DNA from: Embleya sp040605455
GTDB lineage: Bacteria; Actinomycetota; Actinomycetes; Streptomycetales; Streptomycetaceae
Reading direction: 5' to 3'
Assembly (NCBI RefSeq): GCF_040605455.1
Contig: NZ_JBEXCV010000213.1
Coordinates: 1 to 11,946 of the forward strand
DNA: 11,946 nt
Under the pieces are notes generated by a model, which saw only the letters and a list, made by a program, of their open reading frames with translations, did no database searches and was not told the DNA's origin. Shown in pieces: positions 1 through 6,814 of this stretch. The first letter of the stretch is position 1; each line of letters begins with the position of its first letter. A program made the translations under genes and the position numbers.

Positions 1-156
1 ACGGCCTTGGCCAGGCGCTTCGAGGCAGGGGGCACCCGCGCTATCCAATCCCAATCGGCCAGGGGTGGCGAAGACGGCGCGCAGCGGGGCGGGCAGCCCG
101 GCGCGGTCGACGGTTCTCGTGGGGGAGGTGCGTGGGCCGGAAGGTTCCTTGAGCAT
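1..156 (-). CDS. Partial, unrecognised gene running off the left edge (5' end only; frame uncertain)
   Basis: A minus-strand frame opens at an ATG (156-154) preceded four bases upstream by a good Shine-Dalgarno, GAGGGA (166-161 on the minus strand), and stays open to the window edge, giving 52 codons that begin MLKEPSGPRTSP. It lies downstream of a promoter-like element and palindrome at 291-332 that point toward it, which supports a real gene there. I do not recognise the product. The second half looks less coding than the neighbouring frame, which reads LADWDWIARVPPASKRLAKA with better third-position G/C. Removing one base in the G-run at 62-65 would join the two frames, so the gene may carry a frameshift or a base-call error. 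Too little is present to assign a family. Existence moderately likely, frame uncertain. Confidence 0.35.
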   Translation of the reverse strand, partial: MLKEPSGPRTSPTRTVDRAGLPAPLRAVFATPGRLGLDSAGAPCLEAPGQGR

Positions 157-202
157 GAAATCCCTCGTCTCGGGATCGTGGCGACAAGTGCCGAGCGGTG
201 GT

Positions 203-222
203 GTTCGCCCTGTCGGGCGAAC
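203..222. promoter_or_regulatory. Perfect 8-bp inverted repeat in the leader of the left-edge gene
   Basis: GTTCGCCC (203-210) and its exact reverse complement GGGCGAAC (215-222) flank a TGTC loop. The element sits between the predicted promoter at 291-320 and the ATG at 156 of the left-edge minus-strand gene, so it would lie in the 5' untranslated leader as a hairpin, or act as a second protein-binding palindrome. There is no U-tract, so a classical terminator is not indicated. Its function is inferred from position only. Confidence 0.45.
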
Positions 223-290
223 GCGGCCGGTTGCGGCAAGGGGACCCGGACCGGTCGGCGGGCGAAGCGCGACCTGTGCGATGGGACGAG

Positions 291-320
291 AGTGAAGCGC
301 CTGCGCATCACTGATGTCAA
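291..320 (-). promoter_or_regulatory. Predicted promoter P1, facing the left-edge gene
   Basis: On the minus strand a consensus -35 hexamer TTGACA (320-315) is followed after 18 bases by TTCACT (296-291), a weak -10-like hexamer. The same pair of hexamers with the same spacing occurs at 1143-1172 on the plus strand, which makes chance less likely. Transcription would start near 284, leaving a leader of about 130 nt before the ATG at 156. The -35 lies at the centre of the palindrome 302-332, so a bound repressor would block it. Confidence 0.5.
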
Positions 321-332
321 CAGTGTTGCGCA
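302..332. promoter_or_regulatory. Palindromic operator O1, probable TetR-family binding site
   Basis: A 31-bp inverted repeat has half-site TGCGCA-N-CACTG-N-TG mirrored around base 317; all specified half-site bases pair. It matches the site at 1131-1161 at 27 of 31 positions read in the same direction. The two sites bracket the tetR gene at 402-1097. Length and symmetry fit TetR-family operators, and overlap with the -35 of P1 fits repression. Binding by this particular TetR is inferred from proximity and the paired occurrence. Confidence 0.7.
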
Positions 333-376
333 GACGCCGTGGGAGAGACCTTCGGTTGTGGCGAGGATGAGTCGGG

Positions 377-397
377 CCGGTCCGCTCGTGCGGCCGG
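377..397 (-). terminator. Possible hairpin terminator of tetR
   Basis: Just past the tetR stop codon (404-402, minus strand), CCGG and CCGC (377-380, 382-385) pair with GCGG and CCGG (390-397) around a TCGT loop, an 8-bp GC-only stem with a single bulged base. No U-tract follows, which is common for actinomycete terminators. It would separate tetR transcription from promoter P1 of the left-edge gene. Confidence 0.4.
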
Positions 398-401
398 GGT
401 G

Positions 402-1097
402 TCAGCCTTCCCGAATCGCGGCCGCGCGCTGCTCGATCGCGGTGATCAGCGCCTCCACCCGGATGTGGAAGATCCGGTCGTGCGAGACCTCGGCCAACTC
501 CGCGCCCAGCCGGGTGATGTGCGGGAATCCGCGCCCGTCCACCAGCCGATACTCGACGTTCCAGGCGGACTCGTCCGACGCCCGGACCTCGGGATCGAAG
601 AGCAGGTAGGCCGCGCGCTGGCCGACGTACGCCAGCAGCGAGTCGCCGACCATCCGGTAGTGCAGGGCCGCGTCGGCGCCGGCGAGGCCGGCTTCGGTGA
701 CCATCCCGAGGATGAGTTCGACGACGCGGAACTCGTTGGGGCGTCTGGTGGTCCGGCTGGCCATGGTCGAGGCGACCACCGGGTATTTCAGCGCGACGGC
801 GAGCGAGCCGTCGGCCAGGGCGCGCAGTCGATCCTGCCAGTCGAGGCCGTCGGGGATGCTGTCCAGCACCTCGCCCAACGTGCGGTCCGCGACGGACAGC
901 AATAGCTCGTCCTTGTCGCGAAAGTGCCGGTAGATCGCGGTCGGGTCGGTGCCCAGTTCCTCGCCGAGGCGGCGGATCGTGAACGCGTCCGAGCTGCCCC
1001 GCGCCGCGATGCGCAGGCTCGCGTCAATGATCGCCTCGGGGGTCAGCTGGGTGCCGGTTCGCTTGCTGCGGACTGGGGTTGCGGGTGGTTTCGGCAT
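402..1097 (-). CDS. TetR-family transcriptional repressor
   Basis: A 231-residue regulator, normal length for TetR proteins. The N-terminal DNA-binding domain covers about residues 18-66. The helix-turn-helix is near residues 40-59, with the typical segment TDPTAIYRHFRDKDELL (the family's Y-x-H/Y-F signature). The remaining roughly 160 residues are the variable ligand-binding and dimerisation domain and resemble the tetracycline-repressor-like C-terminal class. It is transcribed divergently from the amidohydrolase/ABC importer operon. Palindromes lie at both ends of the gene (302-332 and 1131-1161); the latter overlaps its own promoter region, so autoregulation is likely. No Shine-Dalgarno precedes the ATG at 1097, and a TACACT -10 candidate at 1112-1107 would start transcription almost at the ATG, suggesting a leaderless or near-leaderless message. 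The inducer may be the imported substrate, which is inference. Confidence 0.93.
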   Translation of the reverse strand: MPKPPATPVRSKRTGTQLTPEAIIDASLRIAARGSSDAFTIRRLGEELGTDPTAIYRHFRDKDELLLSVADRTLGEVLDSIPDGLDWQDRLRALADGSLAVALKYPVVASTMASRTTRRPNEFRVVELILGMVTEAGLAGADAALHYRMVGDSLLAYVGQRAAYLLFDPEVRASDESAWNVEYRLVDGRGFPHITRLGAELAEVSHDRIFHIRVEALITAIEQRAAAIREG

Positions 1098-1106
1098 GGT
1101 GAGGCC

Positions 1107-1135
1107 AGTGTATCGATTCGACCGCCGGAATGCGC
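1107..1135 (-). promoter_or_regulatory. Predicted tetR promoter, giving a near-leaderless transcript
   Basis: TACACT (1112-1107, minus strand) fits the TANNNT -10 pattern. The hexamer 17 bases upstream (1135-1130, GCGCAT) is a poor -35 and lies inside operator O2. Initiation would fall near base 1100, within a few nucleotides of the ATG at 1097. This fits the absence of a ribosome binding site there. Confidence 0.4.
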
Positions 1136-1161
1136 ATCACTGTTGACAACACTGTTGCGCT
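1131..1161. promoter_or_regulatory. Palindromic operator O2, probable TetR-family binding site
   Basis: The second copy of the 31-bp palindrome, less symmetric than O1. It contains the perfect inner palindrome GTTGACAAC (1142-1150) and two direct ACTGTTG copies (1139-1145, 1151-1157). It lies in the divergent spacer between tetR and the amidohydrolase operon and overlaps both the plus-strand TTGACA (1143-1148) and the -35 position of the tetR promoter. A repressor bound here would shut off both directions. Confidence 0.75.
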
Positions 1162-1172
1162 GCCGTTTCACT
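1143..1172 (+). promoter_or_regulatory. Predicted promoter P2 of the amidohydrolase/ABC operon
   Basis: A perfect -35 consensus TTGACA (1143-1148) is followed after 18 bases by TTCACT (1167-1172). This duplicates the arrangement of P1 in the opposite direction. Initiation near 1180 would give a leader of about 300 nt before the ATG at 1479. The -10 match is weak, so a second promoter in the AT-richer stretch 1355-1393 cannot be excluded. Confidence 0.5.
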
Positions 1173-1478
1173 CCTCACCACGGCCCACGCCCACCACGTT
1201 CACCGGGCGGACACCGCACGCCCGACGGAAGACCGCGCAGACCCGCGTAAGGCCCGCACCGTACCCGAACACCGCACCGGAACACCGCACCGAGCCAAGC
1301 GGAACGCCACGCGCCCCCGAACCACCGCAGGCGCAAATCGCTCCGATCGCCGCGCCAAATCGCACGAAATTGCACTAAATCAAATCGAACCGAACACAGC
1401 ACCGCTCTACGGAATACAGCGCCAAACCGCACCGAACACCGCTCCGCGGAACACCGCACCGACCCAGAGGACGCGTTG
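1173..1478 (+). other. Long non-coding leader/spacer upstream of the amidohydrolase operon
   Basis: About 300 bases between P2 and the operon's first gene with no convincing gene. It holds scattered copies of a 13-bp motif, GAACACCGCACCG, listed separately. It also has an AT-richer patch at about 1355-1393 containing CGCACGAAATTGCACTAAAT, unusual against the surrounding GC-rich sequence. A ribosome binding site, AGAGGA (1466-1471), sits seven bases before the ATG at 1479. No riboswitch family was recognised. Confidence 0.5.
1267..1461. repeat. Dispersed 13-bp repeat, consensus GAACACCGCACCG, six copies
   Basis: Exact copies lie at 1267-1279, 1280-1292 (a perfect head-to-tail tandem) and 1449-1461. 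Diverged copies lie at 1392-1404 (1 mismatch), 1434-1446 (1 mismatch) and 1412-1424 (4 mismatches). All have the same orientation and end just before the ribosome binding site of the amidohydrolase. They may be low-complexity expansion or repeated binding sites; the sequence alone does not decide. Confidence 0.6.
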
Positions 1479-3161
1479 ATGGGGACCACCCGGCCCAGGG
1501 CCGACATCGTTTTTGTAGGAGGCAAGGTCTTCACCGCGACCTCGCCCGCCCCGATCGACGCCGCGGTCGCGGTCCGGGACGGTCGGATCCTCACCGTCGC
1601 CGACGAGCACGCGGTGCGCGAACTCGTCGACGCCGACACCGAGGTGGTCGACCTCGCGGGCGGCCTGCTGATCCCCGGATTCCAGGACGCGCACGTACAC
1701 CCGGCGGTCGCCGGCGTACAGATGGGACGCTGCGACCTGGCAGGCGAACGCTCCGTCGACGGTTACCTCGCGGTGATCACCGCCTACGCCGACGCCCATC
1801 CCGACGCCGACTGGATCTGCGGCGGCGGCTGGTCCATGGACGTCTTCCCGGGCGGTATCCCCACCCGAGCCATGCTCGACGCGGTGGTCTCGGACCGACC
1901 CGTAATGCTCACCAACCGCGACGGTCACGGCGCGTGGGTCAACAGCCTCGCGCTGACCATGGCCGGCGTCGACCGGGACACCCTCGACCCGGCCGACGGC
2001 CGGATCGAGCGCGAGCCCGACGGCACCCCGGGCGGCATGCTCCAAGAGGGCGCGATGGACCTGGTCGGCGACCACGTACCGCCGGCCACCCCCGAGGAGG
2101 CGCTCGCCGGCCTGCTGGCCGCGCAGCGCCACCTGCACGGACTCGGCGTGACCGCGTGGCAGGACGCCATGATCGGCGTCTTCCCCGGCAACCCCGACAA
2201 CTACGACGTCTACCTGCGTGCCGCCGCCGACGGCTCGCTCACCGCCCGCGTGGTCGGCGCCCTGTGGTGGGACCGCGAACGCGGCCTGGAGCAGATCCCG
2301 GACATCGTCGAGCGCCGGCGCACCGGCCGCGTCGGTCGCTTCGCCGCCACCACGGTGAAGATCATGCAGGACGGCATCGCGGAGAACTTCACCGCCGGGA
2401 TGCTGGAGCCCTACCTGAACGCATGCGGCTGCGCCACCGCCAATTCCGGCCTCAGCTTCGTCGATCCGAAGCTGTTGGCCGAGGCGGTTCGCGAACTGGA
2501 CCGGCTCGCCTTCCAGATCCACTTCCACGCACTGGGCGACCGCGCGGTCCGCGAGGCCCTGGACGCCCTGGCCGCCGCCCGCGCCGCGAACGGCAGCAAC
2601 GACAACCGGCACCACCTGGCCCATCTCCAGGTCGTGCACCCCGACGACCTGCCCCGCTTCGCCGCCCTGGACGCGGCCGCGAACATTCAGGCGCTCTGGG
2701 CGGCCCACGAACCGCAGATGGACGACCTGACCATCCCGTTCCTGGGTCCCGAACGCGCCGCGCTGCAATACCCGTTCGGCGACCTGGCCCGAGCCGGTGC
2801 CCGACTGGTCGCGGGCAGCGACTGGTCGGTGAGCAGCCCCGACCCGTTGTGGGGCATCCACGTCGCGGTCAACCGGACCGTGCCGCACGACGCGCCCAAC
2901 GCGCCCGCCGACCGGGACCCGCGCCGGCCGTTCCTGCCCGAACAGGCGCTGACCCTGGCCCAGGCCCTGACCGCCTACACCGCCGGCAGTGCGTGGGTGA
3001 ACCACCTCGACGACGTCACCGGCACGGTCGAGGAGGGCAAGTACGCCGACCTCGTCGTGCTGGACCGGGACCCGTTCGCGGCCCCGCCCCAGGAGATCGC
3101 CGCAACCCGGGTCCGTCGCACCTACGTCGAGGGCCGCCCGGTCTTCGTCGCGACCGACTGA
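1479..3161 (+). CDS. Metal-dependent amidohydrolase, YtcJ / N-substituted formamide deformylase-like
   Basis: A 560-residue cytoplasmic hydrolase of the amidohydrolase superfamily (Amidohydro_3 type, COG1574-like). Metal-site landmarks are in order: HVH at residues 72-74 after the strand LLIPGFQDA; a candidate carboxylated lysine K294 in TVKIMQDGI; HFH at 348-350; H382 in HHLAHLQVVH; and the catalytic aspartate D448 in AGSDWSVSSPDP. Length and motif spacing fit YtcJ and NfdA relatives, which hydrolyse N-substituted formamides or other amides. The true substrate is unknown. ATG 1479 is preferred to the adjacent TTG 1476 because AGAGGA (1466-1471) is spaced seven bases from it. It is the first gene of an operon with a complete peptide-type ABC importer. 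No signal peptide is seen, so it would act on an imported compound. A short tandem repeat spans its stop codon. Confidence 0.93.
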   Translation: MGTTRPRADIVFVGGKVFTATSPAPIDAAVAVRDGRILTVADEHAVRELVDADTEVVDLAGGLLIPGFQDAHVHPAVAGVQMGRCDLAGERSVDGYLAVITAYADAHPDADWICGGGWSMDVFPGGIPTRAMLDAVVSDRPVMLTNRDGHGAWVNSLALTMAGVDRDTLDPADGRIEREPDGTPGGMLQEGAMDLVGDHVPPATPEEALAGLLAAQRHLHGLGVTAWQDAMIGVFPGNPDNYDVYLRAAADGSLTARVVGALWWDRERGLEQIPDIVERRRTGRVGRFAATTVKIMQDGIAENFTAGMLEPYLNACGCATANSGLSFVDPKLLAEAVRELDRLAFQIHFHALGDRAVREALDALAAARAANGSNDNRHHLAHLQVVHPDDLPRFAALDAAANIQALWAAHEPQMDDLTIPFLGPERAALQYPFGDLARAGARLVAGSDWSVSSPDPLWGIHVAVNRTVPHDAPNAPADRDPRRPFLPEQALTLAQALTAYTAGSAWVNHLDDVTGTVEEGKYADLVVLDRDPFAAPPQEIAATRVRRTYVEGRPVFVATD

Positions 3162-3205
3162 GCATCGCGACCGACACCGCGACCGACACCGCGACCGATT
3201 GAGCA
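3150..3205. repeat. 12-bp tandem repeat spanning the amidohydrolase stop codon
   Basis: GCGACCGACACC occurs in full at 3167-3178 and 3179-3190 and partially at 3191-3199, and GCGACCGAC also ends the amidohydrolase gene at 3150-3158. The 15-mer around the stop codon (3150-3164) recurs at 3191-3205 with one mismatch, so the stop context itself is duplicated. This looks like replication slippage at the gene end. Confidence 0.75.
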
Positions 3206-3255
3206 CGGACCAAGCCCCGCCCGACCGCCACGCCCCCACCTCCCGGAGGAAGACG

Positions 3256-4911
3256 ATGCCCGCACCCCGTACCGGACGCCCAAGACGCCTCCGCCGCATC
3301 GCCCTCGCCTGCGCACTCGCCGCGACGCTGGCCGCGAGCGCGTGCAACGGCGGCAGCGGCAAGCCGGCCGCATCCGGCGACCACGCCTACGAGTTGACCG
3401 CCAAGACGGCGCCCGGCACCCCGATCGACTCGTTCACGTGGTCGCTGTTCGCCGAGCCCGCGTCGATCGACTACGCGTACGCCTTCGACTACCCGCCGAA
3501 CCAGATCCTCGCCAACGTGTGCGAGAGCCTGCTGCGCTGGAATCCGGACCTGACCACCTCGCCCGGCCTGGCCAGTTCGTACACCAACCCGACGCCGACC
3601 TCGTGGGTCTACGAGATCCGTCCCGGCGTGCGTTTCCACGACGGCACCGCGATGACCGCGGACGACGTGGTCGCCTCGCTGCGCCGCAACCTCGACCCGG
3701 AGGTCGGCAGCTACTGGGCCTACCCGTACCGCAACGTGCAGTCGGTCGACAAGAGCGGCCCGATGCAGGTCACGGTCACCCTCAAGACGCCGGACTCCAC
3801 CTTCAACAAGTACCTGGCCGCGAGCCCCGGCACGGTCGAGTCCGCGGCCACCCTGGCCAAGGCCGGCAAGGACTACGGGAACCCGGCCAAGGGCGTCAAC
3901 TGCACCGGCCCGTTCGCGTTCTCCTCCTGGACCGCCGGGCAGTCGATCGTGCTCAAGCGTTTCGACGACTACTGGAACCCCGACCTCAAGGCCAAGTCGG
4001 GACAGGTGAAGTTCGTCTTCCTGCCGGACGCCACCACCCGGGTCAACGCATTCCAGACCGGCGAGGTGGACGGCGGCTGGATGGTCCCCGCCAACTCCTA
4101 CGGGCAGTTGCGCAACACCCCGGCCGGCAAGCTCTACTTCGGCCGCAACACCACCGTCGCCGACGAGGTGGTCGGCAACCTCCAGGGTCCGCTGGGCGAC
4201 GCCCGGGTCCGCCAGGCACTGCTGATGGCCATCGACCGCAAGGGCATCGTCGACGCCGGTGTCGGCGGCATCGGCCAGGTGGCGAACTCGCTGGTCACCG
4301 ACGACGTGTGGGCCGGCGCCCCGGGCCCGGTCCGGGACGACCTGACCAAGACGACACCCGCCTACCCGTACGACGTGGCCAAGGCGAAGGAACTGGCCTC
4401 CAAGGCCGGCGTCAACGGGCAGAAGATCGTGATCGCCACCAGCCCGCTGGACTCGCAGACCACGATCATCACCCAGGCCGTCGCCCAGGCCGCCACCGCG
4501 ATCGGCCTGAAGCCGCAGATCGACACCATCTCGCCGGAGAAGTACTCCTCGCTGTTCACCGATCCCCAGGCGCGCAAGGGCATCGACCTGTTCCTGACCT
4601 TCTGGTACACCTCGATCACCGACCCGCTGGACATGTACGGCTCGCTGCAGACCGGCGCGTTCAGCAACTACGGCAGTTGGTCGCACCCGGAGTTCGACGC
4701 CGCGGTGAACAAGGCCCTGGGCGCCCCGGATCCCGCCGCGCAGTCCGCCGCAGCCGCGCAGGCCCAACAGATCGCGCTGCGCGAACTCCCTTGGCTGCCG
4801 CTGTACACCTCGCCGGTGAGCGTCTTCCTCGGCAAGCGCATCACCGGCGTGCAGCCGTCCATCGCCTACCTCTACTACCCGTGGGCCGCCGAGATCGGGG
4901 CGAAGAGTTGA
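3256..4911 (+). CDS. ABC transporter substrate-binding lipoprotein, peptide/opine/nickel class (SBP family 5)
   Basis: A 551-residue extracytoplasmic binding protein, the usual size for DppA/OppA relatives. The N-terminus has an arginine-rich n-region (residues 5-14), a hydrophobic stretch (15-28) and a lipobox-like AASAC with Cys30 as the probable lipidated residue. The -3 residue is Ala rather than the usual Leu, so lipidation is likely but not certain. The mature part shows the family segment VRFHDGTAMTADDVVASLRR (residues about 125-144), TARVRQ-type DARVRQALLMAIDR and a C-terminal LPWLPLYTSPVSVFL. The ATG at 3256 is chosen for GGAGGA (3245-3250) five bases upstream. It follows the amidohydrolase by 94 bp and its stop overlaps the next gene. 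It should capture the ligand outside the membrane for the two permeases; ligand identity cannot be read. Confidence 0.95.
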   Translation: MPAPRTGRPRRLRRIALACALAATLAASACNGGSGKPAASGDHAYELTAKTAPGTPIDSFTWSLFAEPASIDYAYAFDYPPNQILANVCESLLRWNPDLTTSPGLASSYTNPTPTSWVYEIRPGVRFHDGTAMTADDVVASLRRNLDPEVGSYWAYPYRNVQSVDKSGPMQVTVTLKTPDSTFNKYLAASPGTVESAATLAKAGKDYGNPAKGVNCTGPFAFSSWTAGQSIVLKRFDDYWNPDLKAKSGQVKFVFLPDATTRVNAFQTGEVDGGWMVPANSYGQLRNTPAGKLYFGRNTTVADEVVGNLQGPLGDARVRQALLMAIDRKGIVDAGVGGIGQVANSLVTDDVWAGAPGPVRDDLTKTTPAYPYDVAKAKELASKAGVNGQKIVIATSPLDSQTTIITQAVAQAATAIGLKPQIDTISPEKYSSLFTDPQARKGIDLFLTFWYTSITDPLDMYGSLQTGAFSNYGSWSHPEFDAAVNKALGAPDPAAQSAAAAQAQQIALRELPWLPLYTSPVSVFLGKRITGVQPSIAYLYYPWAAEIGAKS

Positions 4912-5939
4912 CCCTCGCATCCTCGACCGAGGCAGCCGTGCCCGCCGCGACCCGCCGTTCCGGCGGGCGTGGCGGGCGCGGCCCGGCGCTCGCCCTGGCC
5001 GCGCTGCGCCGACTCGCCGGCATGGCAACGACCCTGCTGGTCACCTCCTTTCTGGTGTTCTCCTCGCTCTACCTGGCCCCCGGCGACCCGGTGAGCTTCC
5101 TGGTCAAGGGACGCAGTCCCAGCCCGCAGGAACTTGACACGATCCGCGAGCAGTACGGCTTCAACGATCCCTTCCCGGTGCGCTACTGGCACTGGCTGGA
5201 GGGCGTGTTGCAGGGCGACTTCGGCCGCTCGTACCTCTTCCACCAGGGCGTCGGCGACGTGCTCTGGTCCCGACTGCCCGCATCGCTGCTGCTGATCGGC
5301 GTCTCGATGCTGCTGATCGCGGTGTTCGGGGTCGGCGCCGGCATCGTCGGAGCGTTGCGCCGCGGGACCTGGGCGGACTCGACCGTGCTGCTGATGGTCA
5401 CCGTCGGCGCCGCGGTGCCCTCGTTCGTCGCGGCGATCCTGCTGCGCTCGGTGTTCGGCGTACAACTGGGCTGGTTCCCGACGTTCGGCAACGGCGAGGG
5501 CGCGCTGGACCGGTTGCACCACGTGGTGCTGCCCGCGATCGCCCTCTCGGTGACCTTCACCGCGCTGGTCACCCGGGTGACCCGCACCGCGATGCTCGAC
5601 GAACTGCGCCGCGAGCACGTCGAGGTCGCGCTCAGTCGCGGTATTCCGCGGCGCAGCGTGATCAGGCGACACGTGTTGCGCAACGCGCTCGGACCGATCG
5701 TGACCGTCTCGGCGCTGCTCGTCTCCGGAATGTTGGTGAGCACCGCGCTGGTGGAGACCGCGTTCGGGATGGCCGGCGTCGGCTCGCTGCTGGTGCAGGC
5801 GGTGAGCCAACAGGACTTCCAGGTGGTGCAGGCCATCGTGCTGCTCGTGGTGGCCGCGTTCGTGCTGATCAACGCACTGGTGGACCTGCTGTATCCACTG
5901 ATCGACCCGCGGGTCGCGGCACGAGGGAGCGCCCGATGA
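4908..5939 (+). CDS. ABC transporter permease, DppB-like
   Basis: The first inner-membrane subunit of the importer, 343 residues if begun at TTG 4908. The family N-terminal pattern is clear: RRLAG then a first membrane segment (about residues 38-58) ending in LYLAPGDPVSFLVKG. A periplasmic region with FNDPFPVRYWHWLEG and GDFGRSY follows, then five further hydrophobic segments. The EAA loop that contacts the ATPases is EVALSRGIPRRSVIRRHVLR (about residues 235-254, Gly245). TTG 4908 overlaps the previous stop as TTGA, with GGGG (4897-4900) seven bases upstream. GTG 4938 is a workable alternative, while ATG 5022 would cut off conserved residues before TM1. Its stop overlaps the next start. Confidence 0.93.
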   Translation: MTLASSTEAAVPAATRRSGGRGGRGPALALAALRRLAGMATTLLVTSFLVFSSLYLAPGDPVSFLVKGRSPSPQELDTIREQYGFNDPFPVRYWHWLEGVLQGDFGRSYLFHQGVGDVLWSRLPASLLLIGVSMLLIAVFGVGAGIVGALRRGTWADSTVLLMVTVGAAVPSFVAAILLRSVFGVQLGWFPTFGNGEGALDRLHHVVLPAIALSVTFTALVTRVTRTAMLDELRREHVEVALSRGIPRRSVIRRHVLRNALGPIVTVSALLVSGMLVSTALVETAFGMAGVGSLLVQAVSQQDFQVVQAIVLLVVAAFVLINALVDLLYPLIDPRVAARGSAR

Positions 5940-6814
5940 GCGCCGTCACGCTTGATTCCGCAGCCGCCCCACCGCGCCGCGACCCGCTGCGCCGACTCCG
6001 CCGACTCGGCGGCTCGTGGCTGGTGAACACCTGCCTGGTGATCCTGGGGGTGTTCCTGGTGGTTGCCCTGGCCGCACCCTGGCTGGCTCCGCAGGATCCG
6101 GAGTTCGGCGCACTGTCGGAGACCTTCGCCGATCCGGGCGCCGCCCACTGGCTGGGCACCGACCAGGGTGGCCACGACACGTTCTCGGCACTGATCGAGG
6201 GCACCCGGACCAGCCTGTTCGGGCCGCTCGCGGTGGTCGTGTTCGCCACCGTCGCGGGCATCGCCGTCGGACTGTTCAGCGCGTGGCGCGGCGGCTGGGT
6301 CGACGCGGCCATCGGGCGCGTGCTCGACATCCTGTTCGCCTTCCCGGCGCTGCTCCTGGCGATCCTCGCGGTCGCCCTGTTCGGCAAGGGCCTGACCGCG
6401 CCGGTGCTGGCCATGGCCGTCGCCTACCTCCCGTACACCGCACGCCTGGTTCGCGGCCTGGCCGCCGCGGAGAAGTCCCGGCCCTACATTGCCGCCTACC
6501 GGGTACAGGGCCACTCACCCGTGTTCGTCTCGGTTCGCGGCCTGCTGCCCAACATCACACCCACCGTGCTGGCCCAGGCCACGGTCAACTTCGGTTACGC
6601 GCTGCTCGACCTCGCGGCACTTTCGTTCCTGGGCCTGGGCGTACAACCGCCGACTCCCGACTGGGGCTCGATGATCAACCAGGGACAGTCCGCCGTACTC
6701 CAGGAACGACCGCTGTCCGCGATCGTGCCCGCGGTCGCGATCGTGCTGGTGGTCGTCGCGTTCAACGTCGTCGGGGAACACCTCGCCGACCGGGTCGCGG
6801 GAAGGGACGCCTGA
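5936..6814 (+). CDS. ABC transporter permease, DppC-like
   Basis: The second inner-membrane subunit, 292 residues, typical of DppC/OppC. After a 20-residue cytoplasmic tail the first membrane segment spans about residues 25-45 and is followed by the family's LAPQDPEFGALS and HWLGTDQGGHDTFSALIEG motifs. The EAA-type loop lies near residues 180-205 (KSRPYIAAYRVQGHSPVFVS). The C-terminus has LDLAALSFLGLGVQPPTPDW, a hallmark of these permeases. The ATG overlaps the upstream stop as ATGA and has a strong GAGGGAG (5923-5929) six bases upstream. It pairs with the DppB-like subunit to form the translocation channel. Confidence 0.95.
   Translation: MSAVTLDSAAAPPRRDPLRRLRRLGGSWLVNTCLVILGVFLVVALAAPWLAPQDPEFGALSETFADPGAAHWLGTDQGGHDTFSALIEGTRTSLFGPLAVVVFATVAGIAVGLFSAWRGGWVDAAIGRVLDILFAFPALLLAILAVALFGKGLTAPVLAMAVAYLPYTARLVRGLAAAEKSRPYIAAYRVQGHSPVFVSVRGLLPNITPTVLAQATVNFGYALLDLAALSFLGLGVQPPTPDWGSMINQGQSAVLQERPLSAIVPAVAIVLVVVAFNVVGEHLADRVAGRDA

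Noticed and set aside
7..609. 200-codon plus-strand open frame across the left intergenic region into tetR
   Set aside because: It runs through operator O1 and the antisense of tetR, has low-complexity Arg/Ser/Gly content and lacks a ribosome site.
302..1161. The two 31-bp palindromes considered as terminal repeats of a small mobile element carrying tetR
   Set aside because: There is no transposase and no target-site duplication was seen. The repeats overlap promoters and are individually palindromic, which fits operators better.
1130..1378. 82-codon plus-strand open frame in the operon leader
   Set aside because: Its ATG precedes the predicted transcript start and lies next to the operator; the product is Pro/Thr/Arg low complexity from the repeat region.
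1355..1393. AT-richer patch considered as the main operon promoter
   Set aside because: TTGCAC (1370-1375) has no acceptable -10 at 17-18 bases downstream; kept only as an alternative to P2.
1267..1461. Repeat cluster considered as a CRISPR array
   Set aside because: The units are only 13 bp, spacers are irregular (0 to about 100 bp), and no cas genes are present.
1407..5028. Two long minus-strand open frames (about 650-670 codons) opposite the amidohydrolase and binding-protein genes
   Set aside because: They are antisense to two genes with clear family motifs, are rich in Arg, Gly, Val and Asp with no recognisable domain, and reflect the lack of stop codons in GC-rich DNA.
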